Below are positions 33,094 through 44,330 of a stretch of 64,000 nucleotides of DNA, piece by piece (positions within the stretch are counted from its first letter, which is position 1; every line of letters begins with the position of its first letter). Under the pieces are notes generated by a model. That model was not told the origin of the DNA. It saw only the letters and a program-made list of their open reading frames with translations, and did not search any database. Source of the stretch: Dama dama (lineage: Eukaryota > Chordata > Mammalia > Artiodactyla > Cervidae); NCBI RefSeq assembly GCF_033118175.1, contig NC_083701.1, positions 12,791,501-12,855,500 on the forward strand, given 5' to 3'. Made by a program: the position numbers and the translations under genes.

Positions 33094-34235
33094 TTCAGTT
33101 CATTTCAGTTCAGTCGCTCAGTCGTGTCCGACTCTTTGCGACCCCATGAATCACAGCACGCCAGTCCTCCCTGTCCATCACCAACTCCTGGAGTTTACTC
33201 AAACTCATGTCCATCAAGTCGGTGATGCCATCCAGCCATCTCATCCTCTGTCGTCCCCTTCTCCTCCTGCCCCCAACCCCTCCCAGCATCAGGGTCTTTT
33301 CCAATGAGTCAACTCTTTGCATGAGGTGGCCAAAGTATTGGAGTTTCAGCTTCAACATCAGTCCTACCAATGAACACCCAGGACTGATCTCCTTTAGGAT
33401 GGACTGGTTGGATCTCCTTGCAGTCCAAGGGACTCTCAAGAGTCTGCTCCAACACCACAGTTCAAAAGCATCAATTCTTTGGTGTTCAGCTTTCTTCATA
33501 GTTCAACTCTCACATCCATCCATGACCACTGGAAAAACCATAGCCTTGACTGGACGGACCTTTGTTGGCAAAGTAATGTCTCTGCTTTTTAATATGCTAT
33601 CTAGGTTGGTCATAACTTTCCTTCCAAGGAGTAAGCATCTTTTAATTTCATGGCTGCAATCACCATCTGCAGTGATTTTGGAGCCCCAAAAAATAAAGAC
33701 TGACACTGCTTCCACTGTTTCCCCATCTATTTCCCATGAGGTGATGGGACCAGATGCCATGATCTTAGTTTTCTGAATGTTGAGCTTTAAGCCAACTTTT
33801 TCACTCTCCTCTTTCACTTTCATCAAGAGGCTCTTCAGTTCTTCTTCACTTTCTGCCATAAGGGTGGTGCCATCTGCATATCTGAGGTTATTGATATTTC
33901 TCCTGGCAATCTTGATTCCAGCTTGTGCTTCTTCCAGCCCAGCATTTCTCATGATGTACTCTGCATATAAGTTAAAAAAGCAGGGTAACAATATACAGCC
34001 TTGATGTACTCCTTTTCCTATTTGGAACCAGTGTGTTGTTCCATGTCCAGTTCTAACTGTTGATTCCTGACCTGCAAATAGGTTCCTCAAGAGGTGGGTC
34101 AGGTGGTCTGGTATTCCCATCTCTTTCAGAATTTTCCACAGTTTGTTGTGATCCACATAGTCAAAGGCTTTGGCATAGTCAATAAAGCAGAAATAGATGT
34201 TTTCCTGGAACTCTCTTGCTTTTTCGATGATCCAG
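33094..34235 (-). mobile_element. BovB LINE 3' part, antisense (reverse transcriptase, broken)
   Basis: A 1.14-kb 5'-truncated BovB on the minus strand, 3' tail at 33094. Two frames, 33503-34156 and 33110-33499, are separated only by a TGA. The catalytic box reads YADG (codons at 33869-33880): the second aspartate has become glycine. At the site where three sister copies carry TGA, this copy reads H-Q. A Bov-tA lies directly at its 5' edge. Confidence 0.93.
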
Positions 34236-34236
34236 C

Positions 34237-34442
34237 TGTTGTTGTTGTTTACTCATGCCCAATTCTTTGAGACCTCCTAGATTGTAACCCACCAGGCTCC
34301 TCTGTCCATGCGATTTCCCAGGCAAGAATACTGGAGTAGGTTACCATTTCTTCCTCCAGGAGATCTGGCTGACCCAGGGATTGAACCCACGTCTCCTGAT
34401 TTACAGATGGATTCTTTACCTCTGAGCTACCTGGGAAGCCCC
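34237..34442 (-). mobile_element. Bov-tA SINE abutting BovB
   Basis: Antisense; its (AAC)n-type tail appears as GTTGTTGTTGTT at the BovB edge and its head ends CTGAGCTACCTGGGAAGCC. Inserted at or in the 5' boundary of the BovB. Confidence 0.9.
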
Positions 34443-34754
34443 TGCCAGTCTTTAGTTCTATTTCTCTTCAGGAGTTTATGACTCAAGAGAGTTTACAAAG
34501 TATGCCCCTAAAGGTAGCTGCTTCCTGCTAAACAGGAAACCCAAACTAAAAAATGAAGCTTGAATGAAACAGGTTTCAATAAAATATGTTCTTGCAGCAG
34601 ACACCCTACTGGAAGGTAGTGCTATGGATTCAAATCACAGAGCCAGGTCTTTGGACATCTGCAGGGAGGTCTGAGTCAGATCCTTGTTTTCAGAGTCCAG
34701 TTACTAACCCAGTCTCCACCGTCATCCCTGGATTTTACATCTTGCTGTCCATTC

Positions 34755-34835
34755 ATTTGTTTAACTGACATTTATCAGGTACCTCCATTGTGCCAAGCAT
34801 CAACTTGATTAGTCAGGGAGAACTGAGATGATCCT
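34755..34835 (-). repeat. L2 LINE 3' end, antisense
   Basis: TTCATTTGTTTAACTGACAT, then TACCTCCATTGTGCCAAGC. Confidence 0.5.
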
Positions 34836-35799
34836 TGAAAAAAAGAAAAATCCCCACCCCAAGCTTTTCAGGGTCTACATTTATTACTTGATGTCACCTC
34901 GTAATACCACTATATCCACTCTCCATTTTCCAAAAAGGCTCAGACTGAATTAAGCCCACAGCTGCCTACTGCAATCTTCAACTCAAATCTCTGATTTAAA
35001 AAGAGGAGTTTACAATTCTTAGAGATCATTTAACTCATACATCTAATAAGCCAGAGCTTTACATACTTCAGGGCAGGCAAGTTACTCTAAAGCAAAGCTT
35101 TTAATAAGCCTTCATGAATAATTACATAAAATAGTTACATAGAAATCTTTGCATACCTTAGCATCTACTATTGTCCGCTGTCAGCCAATTGTTAGTGAAA
35201 GGGAAGACACAGCTAATATGCTCCTGAATAAATCAAACTGTTTATTTCTTATGTGTGCCATAGAAATCATCCAAAGTTTCTTCTCCCCAGCCATGAATAC
35301 CAAGACTGAACATCTTCAGGATTTCATTCAACAATGTGGTCAGTCTCCATGTGAGTCACGTCTTTTTCTGCAAGTGCTCTGACTGTTTCATTGACTAAGA
35401 AAAAGAAGGACATTCTTGCAGGATCTTTCTTTCCCTGCCATTCAAGTCACTGCTGCCTGCTATGCTGTTGGCTGTTCGTGCTTTCTTTGGCTTTTTAGCG
35501 CCCAGGTTGAGTGCCTAAAACCCACGAGGCTCAGAAGAAAGTTTCTTGAATTGAATCCTGACCTACATTAGAGAAAAGAGGTTTCCACTATTGCAAGGGG
35601 AAGTCCTCTTAAAAACTAGGAAGTGAACTGAATTTTTCTTGGTGCACTAGAGACAAGGCAGAATTAAGTGAGATAATTGTAAATATATGAGAGAATGGAT
35701 TTGCAGGGGCTTTTAAACTCTACATAGATCTACAGATATTGACAGTGATTGTAAATGTGGAATTATGCATAGGACAGGGGTGAACCTAGTCTTCTTAAT
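34836..35799. other. Unassigned sequence
   Basis: About 960 bp without recognised repeats, apart from a faint MIR/L3-like phrase near 35015-35060. Confidence 0.4.
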
Positions 35800-35865
35800 A
35801 CTACAAATATTTATTGGGTGTTAAATATGTAGCAGGTGCTATGCTGTGCCTTGAGGATGTATCAG

Positions 35866-35868
<3 letters not shown>
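35800..35868 (-). repeat. L2 LINE 3' end, antisense
   Basis: ACAAATATTTATTGGGTGTT and AGCAGGTGCTATGCTGTGCC; truncated by the AT repeat. Confidence 0.6.

Positions 35869-35901
<33 letters not shown>
35869..35901. repeat. (AT)n microsatellite
   Basis: 33 bp of uninterrupted alternating AT. Confidence 0.97.
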
Positions 35902-35904
<3 letters not shown>

Positions 35905-35926
35905 TCTCAGGTTTTTGGAGGCTTCT

Positions 35927-36045
35927 AATAGCAACCCACTCCAGTGCTCTTGCCTGGAAAATCCCCATGGAAGGAGGAGCCTGGTAGGCTACAGTCCATG
36001 GGGTTGCAAAGAGTTGGACACGACTGAGCGACTTCACTTTATAAT
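35927..36045 (+). mobile_element. Bov-A SINE fragment
   Basis: AGCAACCCACTCCAGTGCTC to GACACGACTGAGCGACTT; lacks the tRNA head. Confidence 0.85.
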
Positions 36046-36394
36046 TGAGGGACTTTTTAAGGGATCTTTCCTTTGTTCTCTGATTCTGGACTTTTCTATG
36101 ACATCTGTATTGCGGGTGGGCAAAAGGGAGGGTTTGACATAATGAGGAGATAGGTGACCCTTAATTTTGCCCCATGTGGGAATCCTTACACTTTTGGATC
36201 TCTCCCAGGATTGTGCCTGGTGGAATTGTTAACCTTTATTCAGAAACAACATGGAATGTTCCTTTCAGCCTGCTGCAATAGAAGTCAGGCAATAAATGAT
36301 GGCAATCAGGAAAGGTAGGAGGTGCTAAGTAAAGGAGAGATGGGGAGACAAAACAGCTGCTGAGAAGGAAACACTATTAGAGGCAGAAAATCCT
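36046..36394. other. Unassigned sequence
   Basis: Nothing recognised. Confidence 0.4.
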
Positions 36395-36540
36395 TGGATG
36401 CTGTGACTGAAAGAGCCCTCAAGAAGTGTCTTATCAAATCCTTCCATTCACAAGATTGGCAAACTAAGGTTCAGAGACAGAAAGTAACTCATCTAGAGCC
36501 ACACATCACACGACCAAATGCTCCACCTTTTCATCTGATG
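36395..36540 (+). repeat. MIR/L3-type ancient repeat
   Basis: CAAACTAAGGTTCAGAGACA, then AACTCATCTAGAGCCACAC. Confidence 0.5.
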
Positions 36541-36599
36541 CTTAAACAGTCAAACTTTTTAATATACTTGACCATAAATGGAGATCTAACCATCCTGCA

Positions 36600-36790
36600 T
36601 GGTGCCATGGCAGTTAAGAACCCAGGTGTTAACTCCAGATTGATTTCAAATCCCAACTCTGCCACTTGCTACACTGTAACCTTGGGGGAATCACTTAACC
36701 TGTTTGCATCTTAGTTTCTTGATCTCTAAATAGAGACAATCTTGGTATCTGACTTTAAGGGGATTAAATTAATTAAAACATAAAAACCTT
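36600..36790 (+). repeat. MIR SINE
   Basis: CCCAACTCTGCCACTTGC, CTTGGGGGAATCACTTAACC, CATCTTAGTTTCTTGATCTC: well-ordered MIR. Confidence 0.75.
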
Positions 36791-36852
36791 AAAAGAAAAA
36801 AAAACATATAAACCTTTAGCTTATAGGAGGTGCTATACAAAAGTTTGTGGTG

Positions 36853-36930
36853 CTGGGTTGGCCAAAGGTTCATTTGGCTTTCTACATAAGATGGTACAGA
36901 AAACCTAAATGAACTTTTTAGCCGACTCAA
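36853..36930. mobile_element. Mariner-derived palindromic MITE (copy 3)
   Basis: 78 bp: CTGGGTTGGCCAAAGGTTCA at the left, GAACTTTTTAGCCGACTCAA at the right. The flanking dinucleotides are TG on both sides (36851-36852, 36931-36932) rather than TA. Confidence 0.8.
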
Positions 36931-37202
36931 TGCTAAGTATGTATACTCATAAAAGTTTAGTTATGCCATCCCTGAAGTATTGGTTAAATTAAGCGAACCA
37001 GCTTAGTAAACAGATTTCTTCCTTGTTTATTACTTGACTGTTCTCTTTTATCTGTTTTAAGTGTCAATATGTCAAAGTGCTGTGTTTACTCAACATCTTT
37101 AGGAAGTGACTTACGCTTATATACACAAATCCTTTCAACAAATAAATGCTCATCTAGGATGGAGAAGTCATATTCTAGGACATTTGCATCATGGCTCTCA
37201 GG

Positions 37203-37412
37203 ACACTGTCTTCCCCAGTGGCTGGGTGGTAAAGATCTGCCTGCCAACACAGGAGACAGGGATTTGGTCTCTGGGTCAAGAAGATTCCCCTGGAGAAGGA
37301 AATTGCAACTCACTCCAGTATTCTTGCCTGAGAAATCCCATAGACAGAGGAGCTTGGTGGGCTAGAGTCCATGGAGTCACAAAGAGTCAGACATGACTGA
37401 GCAACTAAACAA
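37203..37412 (+). mobile_element. Bov-tA SINE
   Basis: CTTCCCCAGTGGCTGGGTGG head to GACTGAGCAACTAAACAAC. Confidence 0.88.
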
Positions 37413-37921
37413 CAACGGCATCTCAGGACATTACTAACTATCCAAAAAAGTATTTCCCCAAAGAGGTGCTGACTGAATCCAGGCAGTGCCCATGAAATTA
37501 GGATGAAAGTTGGGGTCTGAACTCTTCAGAGAGTGACGCAAGGGTTCACGTTACTCACATGCTCACCTCTTCTGGGACAAGCTGAGCTCTACCCAGAAGT
37601 GAATGCTTCCTTGCAGAATGGAGAGACTCACCAGGCATCTCCAGGCCAAGAAAAACATCTCTTCTCATCTTTGGCCATTCAAATCTAGGACAATGAGTTC
37701 TCTCTCCTTCCCCTGCTAGAGGCACAGAATGAGCCCCTCTGCTGCTGAGAAGCAAAGAGGAAGGAAAGGGGAATTATCTCCATCTCTAGACAGCTGTCCT
37801 GCTGCTATCCTCCCCAAGCCTCCACAGCCACCTTCTCCTGCACCCCCAGGGCACTCGTGGCTGTGAAATGCAGTAACCATGAGATGAAGGGAGTATTCCT
37901 GATTGAGAAAAGGTCAAGTGG
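37413..37921. other. Unassigned sequence
   Basis: A 66-codon minus-strand frame (37555-37755) has no recognised similarity. Confidence 0.4.
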
Positions 37922-38125
37922 TAACAATAAGAGCTGACATTTACTGAGAACTGACTCTGTGCCAGGCACTGTTCTCAGCCATTCACGTGCATAAACTTAT
38001 GTCACTTACACAACCCTTTATGGGGGCCACTATAATTATCCTCATTTTGCAGAAGAGGAAATTGAGACCAGGAAGGCTCACTGGGGAAGGGTGGAGCTAG
38101 AATTCAAACCCAGGTCAGTGGACCC
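37922..38125 (+). repeat. MIR SINE, well preserved
   Basis: AGCTGACATTTACTGAGAAC, TGTGCCAGGCACTGTTCTC, TCCTCATTTTGCAGAAGAGG, AGCTAGAATTCAAACCCAGG: nearly full MIR. Confidence 0.88.
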
Positions 38126-38180
38126 TCAAGTCAAAAAGGTGGTCTGGGGACGGGTCCCAATTCACGACCAGCGTGTGATG

Positions 38181-38402
38181 CTGTGTGCTGCTGTGCTTAG
38201 TCACCCGGTCATATCCGACTCTCTGTGACCCCACGGACTATAGGCTGCCCGACTCCTCTGTCCATGGGGATTCTCCAGGCAAGGACACTGGAGTGGGTTG
38301 CCGTGCCCTCCTCCAGAGGATCCTCCCAACCCAGGGAGTAAACTCAGGTCTCCTGCGTTGCAGGCAGATTCTTTACCACATGAGGCACCTGGGAAGCCCC
38401 AA
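38181..38402 (-). mobile_element. Bov-tA SINE with target-site duplication
   Basis: Antisense copy rich in CpG (ACCCGGTC, CCACGGAC). GTGTGATG flanks it at 38173-38180 and 38403-38410. Confidence 0.92.
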
Positions 38403-38410
38403 GTGTGATG

Positions 38411-39144
38411 AGATGAGTACAAAAATTGAGAGTGAGCACTAGGCAGTGTTATAGCCCTTTGCCAAGAGCATGATCAGCAGATTCATCTGAGTGAACAGGG
38501 TAAGAACAGTTCTGGTGTTGTCAAACTCACATGATAAAAGTACATGTGACGTGGGCTGCATGCTGGTTATGTGCAATAGGGCCACACATAGATCCATGAA
38601 CGACTGGAAATTCAAAAACAAGTCCTTCACCAGAGATGGTGTGATACCTACTGCTCTCTGCCCTGTGGCCTCCAAACCTCAATGTTTGCTGTGAAAGTAA
38701 TAAACCTGTGAGGCATAAACGAATACATTGAAAGGAGCACCAAATCAGGAACCAGAAGATATTAAACAATGTGCATGCTCAATAAATAAGTCATATTGCA
38801 TGTTAAAAGTTAATAAGTGTCATGGGAAAACTGAAAGACTAGAACAGGGTAAGGGAATCAGGAGGCGAGGGAGGGGCCCACACTATTAAACAGGGAGGTC
38901 ATTAGGACAGTATGTGACCATTTTCCGGAGGCAGATAAGCCCCTTTGTAAATGTTTAACTTTGCCTTGGCTTCTCCCCGCTCCTCTCTCTCATGTGTCCT
39001 GGCTCTCCTATTTTCTTTCTGAATCTGTTAACACAGAATCATTACAGTAATCAAAGCATAACAAGGCAATTCATTCTATGCCAACCAGGAAAGTCCAGTT
39101 CATCATAATGTATACTTGAAAGCTAAATTATGGGTTTAGAATAG
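38411..39144. other. Unassigned sequence
   Basis: Small overlapping frames on both strands (38439-38769). No repeat recognised. Confidence 0.4.
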
Positions 39145-39190
39145 ATAATCTCTAAGATTTCTTCCAACTTTGAAATCCTATGACTTTGAT
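39145..39190 (+). repeat. MIR/L3-type ancient 3' tail
   Basis: TAATCTCTAAGATTTCTTCC followed by TTGAAATCCTATGACTTTG. Confidence 0.5.
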
Positions 39191-39278
39191 TGAAAGAACT
39201 GTTGTATACTGGTCTTAGGGAACTAAACCTTTATATCAAAAGCTCATGTATGTGATTCATTGATATGTCTATTCATCA

Positions 39279-39501
39279 GGGTTTACCTGGTGGCTCATAT
39301 GGTAAAGGATCTGTCTGCAATGCAGGAGACCTGGGTTTGATCCCTGGGTTGGGAAGATCCCCTGGAGAGGGGCATGGCAACCCACTCCAGTATTCTTGCC
39401 TGGAGAATCCCATGGACAGAGGAGCCTGGCAGGTTGCACCCATGGGGTTGCAAAGAGTCAGATAGGACTGAATGACTAACACTTTCACTTGTTTAATATA
39501 T
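39279..39501 (+). mobile_element. Bov-tA SINE at the edge of an L2
   Basis: GGGTTTACCTGGTGGCTCAT to GACTGAATGACTAACACTTTC. TCTATTCATCA (39268-39278) and TCTATTGATCA (39502-39512) flank it with one mismatch. Confidence 0.92.
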
Positions 39502-39990
39502 TCTATTGATCACCTACTATGATTCAGGCATGGTCCTAGGCATTGATGTTACAGGGATGCATGTATAAACTCTACCTTGAGAGTTCCAGAGTTCAGCATG
39601 AAGGCTGGATGTATAAACAAACAAAAATGACAATACAGGTCTTAAGTGCTACAGCACAGGTCTGCACAGAGGGCTGTGAGAAAAGACGTGAGAGAGGATG
39701 TAATTCTTCTGGGTGACAAAAAGGGGAATATCACAGTAAGGGTGCACTCAGGTAACGTGCACTCTAGGTTCTGAAGAATGGTGAGGAGTCAGTCCTCTCG
39801 AGGAGAGAGGAGGGAAGCCAGATCAGGCCGGGACAGAGATCCAGAGACATTCAATGAGGTGACATGTTTAGGGGGTAGAAGAATGACTTTGTCTAGTTGT
39901 AACATGTGTGCCATGATTGGTGAGAGTGAAAACAGGGCAAGCCGGTTATCAGAGATGAAGCTAAAACTCTTGGTTTTTATGGATGTTGTG
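39502..39990 (-). repeat. L2 LINE 3' region, antisense
   Basis: ATTGATCACCTACTATGATT, CAGGCATGGTCCTAGGCATT, TAAACAAACAAAAATGACAA, and later GATGTAATTCTTCTGGGTG: reverse-oriented L2. A 71-codon frame inside is a shadow. Confidence 0.6.
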
Positions 39991-40061
39991 TGACTGTCTG
40001 TTTTACCTGGTGTGTGATTTCATACACGTGCACGGTCATGCTTTACCTTCTTCAGTTTTCC

Positions 40062-40128
40062 GTGTGTGTTAGTCACTCAGTCATGTCAGACTCTTTGCGA
40101 TCCCATGGTCTGTAGCCAACCAGGCTCC
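40062..40128 (-). mobile_element. Bov-A SINE fragment
   Basis: GTTAGTCACTCAGTCATGTC then CTTTGCGATCCCATGGTCTG; only about 67 bp of the 3' end. Confidence 0.8.
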
Positions 40129-40189
40129 CCTACGCCCTCATTAATAATAAGATGTGGAGTCACTGGGTCATTAAACTGTAACTTCCATA

Positions 40190-40290
40190 AGTGACTCACC
40201 ACTTGAGTCCTAGTGCCTAGCATAGTGCCCGGCACATGTGGGCACTCAAATTTTGTTAATGTGTGAACAACCCAATAAATGAAAGTCAGT
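40190..40290 (+). repeat. L2 LINE 3' end
   Basis: CCTAGTGCCTAGCATAGTGC, CCGGCACATGTGGGCACTCA and TTTTGTTAATGTGTGAAC. Confidence 0.7.
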
Positions 40291-40774
40291 TAATCATCAC
40301 TTTTCATCCTTTTCAGCTCTGTCCACATTTCCGGAAACTTTAACTGTTTCCATGGCTTTGCATCAATGATTTGCTGCATAGAATTGAGCATACATATAAA
40401 CATACTTACACATATTTAGATAAATAGGTCTACAAGATGTTAGAATATTCAACAGTCATTGGTGGGGGCCCACATAGAAAACAAAGAGGACTGACCTGCT
40501 AAAAACTTGACTTTCAAATTATTTTTGGTGATTGAGGACCAGTTGTCAGTTTCTTGTCAATTTTCCCCCTTCTTTGAAAGAGAACTGACTGTACTATTCT
40601 GTTATGAGCACACGTTGGGATTTATCTCTTAGTCACCCTTAGAAAAGGGATAGGTTCCAGAGTGAAGTACAATAATCCTCTTCTTGGCGTGAGTTGCTTG
40701 TGATGTTTCCAAAAGTACTCATTGTTCATAAAAGCATTCTAGAAGCTCCTCCACACCCCCCAAGATTACTTCAT
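40291..40774. other. Unassigned AT-rich sequence
   Basis: Nothing recognised. Confidence 0.4.
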
Positions 40775-41230
40775 TCTTCTATGTGGAAATTTTTGAAGTT
40801 CTTTTATTATAGAAATTTTCTAACATAAATATATGCAAATGAACCCCTTCCTATCAAGGCCCTCAGTTTCAACAATAATCATGGCTTTGCCAGTATCACC
40901 TCTCATCTATGAGTGCCTTTTCTAATTTTGTTTATTTATTTGCTTACTAGATTGGTTTAAAGCAAATCCCACATGCCATGTCATTTCATGTGTAAATGCT
41001 TTGGTATGAATTTCTGAATGATAAGGTCATGTTTTGTTTGTATGGTTTCCCTAACACCGTGATAGTAATACATCTAATAAAACTAACAGCAGTCACTTCA
41101 TTTCATCTTACACAGTGTCCATATTCAAATTTCTCTATCTAGAAGATGTCTTTTTACAATTGGATTCAGTGTATCAGAACTAAATATCCATGTATTGCAG
41201 TTTTTTGGTTTTAATACGGCAATCTTAGGC
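40775..41230 (-). repeat. Ancient L1 3' UTR, antisense
   Basis: TTTATTATAGAAATTTTCTA, TGTCATTTCATGTGTAAATG, CATATTCAAATTTCTCTATC and TTTTTACAATTGGATTCAG follow the L1MC/L1ME 3' UTR order. Confidence 0.65.
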
Positions 41231-41549
41231 TATTTACTTGAAATATTTACTTTTTTTTTTTCTTATCTCAAGGTTAAAGGGCTGCAATCCTCAGAGAAGA
41301 GTGAATAAAGCTGCCACAGTATAGTCTGCTGCAACAGCACCATTTTTTTCATAAAGATTTTCACTCAATGCACACTAGTGGCAATCAATAATATGTAAAT
41401 ATGGAATGAAGTCAATATGTCTTCACATTCTTCCCTCTAGGAATACAAATTAAGGGAGATACACTCAGGTGAATACTCAAAAGAGATCACCATGATCCTC
41501 CTACTCTAGGTTCACTTTAATTGTCCCTGATAATTATTGCAGTAATAAT
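41231..41549. other. Unassigned AT-rich sequence
   Basis: Holds a T10 tract near 41252. Nothing else recognised. Confidence 0.4.
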
Positions 41550-41780
41550 GCCATGTTGTATTTTTATAGAGTACTTTAGCGTTTCCATTGTGCTTCCACA
41601 TCCATTCAACCTAGTACAACCAAGAGTGCACTCTTTACGAAAAATACTTCATCTCATGTGATTCTTCAAATGAGCCTATGAAGGAAGACAGGGCAATTAT
41701 AATCCCTTTTGATAGATATAAAAACAAATTCAGGGATATTAAACAACTGAAATCCCACAATCAGTCAGTGGACTTGAACT
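41550..41780 (+). repeat. MIR SINE fragment
   Basis: CTCATGTGATTCTTCAAATG, TATAATCCCTTTTGATAGAT, ATCCCACAATCAGTCAGTGG. Confidence 0.55.
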
Positions 41781-42349
41781 CTTGATCAAGTGCAAGCAAT
41801 ATCAAGTCCAAAGAACTTTTGACCAAGTTAAGCTATATCATACCATAAAAGCTTTAGACCACTCTCCTTCAAGATTCCCTCTAGCCAGCCACTATCTGGT
41901 GAAGCGCTTGTCCTGTTTAGCACTTCCTCCAACTTGGTATCATGCTGGCTACCTGTTGCCTAGGAAGCCACATCCCCACATGCCTGTTCCAGGTTTAAAG
42001 TACCAGGTGCCCTCCCCAAAGCCAAGAAAATGATTGCACAGACAAAGCAATGGCATAAGTGTTCAGAAGTATATCCCACTAACCTTAAGGGAAAATTTGT
42101 ACAAATTAGGTTGAAATTTTCAAGGTAGAAATACTTAATGCTAAGTCATACCCAGTTTCCCCCTCTTTCTATGATCTTGGAAAGATGACATTTTCCCATC
42201 AACTCCTTTTACAACTCCGGCCTATGTGATGACTCTAGTTTATGGTTCTGAGAGAAGTGCTATGTGTCCTTTCCAGACAACCCCAAGTAAAGTTTAATGC
42301 AAGATCCTCCAGTATATTTTCCCTCTGACTCAGCAACTGTGGAGGGAGC
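41781..42349. other. Unassigned sequence
   Basis: An 83-codon plus frame (41782-42033) lacks similarity. Confidence 0.4.
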
Positions 42350-42362
42350 TTCATACTGAAAT

Positions 42363-42599
42363 CAGTTCAGTTCAGTTGCTCAGTCATGTCCAACTCTTTG
42401 TGACCCCATGGACTGCAGCACACCAGGCTTCCCTGTCCATCACCAACTCCGGGAGTTTACTCAAACTCATGTCCCTGGAGTTGGTATTGCCATCCAATCA
42501 TCTCATCCTCTGTCATCCCCTTCTCCTCCTGCCTTCAATATTTCCCAGTATCAGGGTCTTTTCAAATGAGTCAGCTCTTTGCATCAGGTGGTCAAAGTA
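42363..42599 (-). mobile_element. BovB 3' end, 237 bp, with perfect 13-bp target-site duplication
   Basis: Antisense BovB 3' terminus (CAGTTCAGTTCAGTTGCTCA). TTCATACTGAAAT flanks it exactly at 42350-42362 and 42600-42612, so both borders are certain. Confidence 0.97.
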
Positions 42600-42612
42600 T
42601 TCATACTGAAAT

Positions 42613-42929
42613 GGCAGCAGCAAAAATCAAAATATCACAGGATCACAAAGAATGAAGGATTGCTACTGAAGACAGTCACCGTAGATTTGAAGTAGTTGTA
42701 TGTGAGCAAGAAATAAGTTTTTGATGAAACCATTGAAATTTAGGCATTGTTTGTTTTGCAGCCTAACTTAACCTATCCTTACAGATAGATGACTCCTTCC
42801 TTAAAGTAGTCTGTTTCTTGTCTACTGAAAAAATTGTCCTAAAAAACATACAATTCAACTAGGGCTACAAGATGTAGAGTGCTCCTGGGGTTGAGTAATA
42901 CACAACTGGCTAACAATAAGCAACAGTCC
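42613..42929. other. Unassigned sequence
   Basis: Nothing recognised. Confidence 0.4.
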
Positions 42930-43604
42930 TGACAGCATATCTACTAAGTGACTTGCAGGGTGTCTGGAGTCCAGTAGATATGGCAAAGACAAGAAGACAT
43001 GATTGTTGTGAGATACGAGTTTTGATGGGAAAACAGGAGACAGATCACTCAGGGAAATACAGACCAATTAAAGGCTTGGGGCTTTATCCCATGAGAAATA
43101 GGAAGCCACTGAAATATTTTAAGCGCATGATAAGATCAGATTTTGGTCTTTTAAAGACTTGTTCTGGCCATTGTAAAACGGGAAGTTTTCAGAACAGTTG
43201 GAAAGCTATTGAGGTAATCCAGGTGAGAACAAAAATGACAGATTAGATTAGGAATAGGGAGAAATAAAATTATTTGGGAAATGTTTAAGAAAGAGACATA
43301 GAATGATAAAATTTCCAAGTTTTCCTAGAACAGACTTTCAGTGTTGAAACTGGGACAATTCTGGGGCATTTTGGATGAATTTTTAACCCTGAACATTCAC
43401 ATATGAGCTTCATGACTGATTAGGTAGGGGAATTTAGGGAGAGAATTGGGTCACCTTGGATTATTGAATGGCTAGCTTATTGAGATATAAAACAATGAAT
43501 GAAATACAGATATGAGAGATAACAAATAGAATTTAAGATAGGAGACCAAATGAAGATGTCAAATAAGCAATTGAAGAAACAGGTAAATCTGGTATACTTT
43601 GATT
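42930..43604 (-). repeat. L2 LINE internal region, antisense
   Basis: GAGAAATAGGAAGCCACTGA, GCATGATAAGATCAGATTTT, TTGTTCTGGCCATTG, TTGAGGTAATCCAGGTGAGA and AAGATGTCAAATAAGCAATT follow antisense L2. A 97-codon frame within it is a shadow. Confidence 0.65.
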
Positions 43605-43850
43605 AATTATAGCTAACGGTCAAGTACCATCTATGTACAAGGAACTGTTATAGTTAGCAGAAGTTAACTCAGTCTTCTCAGCAACCAATGATATATTTCC
43701 ATTTCATACTAACAAAGGCAAAGAAATTACTCTTGGCAACACTATTTGAAATGAGAGAGCTGGATTGAAACTCAAATTAACCTGGATTTGAAAGTGACCT
43801 TTCCTGTTTCTTAGTTACATAACCTTGAACAAGACTATGAGAGTTTTGAT
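43605..43850 (+). repeat. MIR SINE fragment(s)
   Basis: AGCTAACGGTCAAGTACCAT, AACTCAGTCTTCTCAGCAAC, then TTAGTTACATAACCTTGAAC. Confidence 0.55.
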
Positions 43851-44127
43851 CAACTCAGCCTTTAAAAAATGGATGTCATGCTGAGAACAGTCTGTCAGGA
43901 ACGGGAAGAGGGAAAATATCCATTAGATGCCAGACCCAGAAGAGGGTAATCTTATAATCTAAGTTATTTTTAGAAGCTAGAATAAAAGTAACAGTGCAAA
44001 CTTCAGAAACATAAACTGTATGTCAAATGCATAGGAGAAATGCAGAGCCCAGATATTTGTTCAAAGGAGACAATAGGCACAAAAGTCAGGTGGTATGGTT
44101 TCTGGAGATGAATTGCTGAGATTGAAG

Positions 44128-44330
44128 TTGGAAAAAGACCCCGATGATGGGAAATATTGAAACTACAAGAAGTAGGGGCCAGCAGAGGATGAGGTGGTTA
44201 GATAGCATCACCGACTCAATGGACATGAATTTGAGCAAAATCCAGGAGATAGTGGAGGAGAGAGGAGCCTGGCATGCTACAATCATGGGGTCACAAAGAG
44301 TCAGACATGACTTAGTGACTGAACAACAAC
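44128..44330 (+). mobile_element. BovB 3' end fragment
   Basis: GGAAAAAGACCCCGATGATG, ATAGCATCACCGACTCAATG and a tail ending GACTGAACAACAACAA. Confidence 0.9.

Noticed and set aside
32857..33225. 122-codon frame as a gene
   Set aside because: The C-terminal part is antisense BovB tail; the N-terminal part is unremarkable.
33207..33776. 189-codon plus-strand frame
   Set aside because: Shadow of the antisense BovB; near-identical frames appear opposite the other BovB copies.
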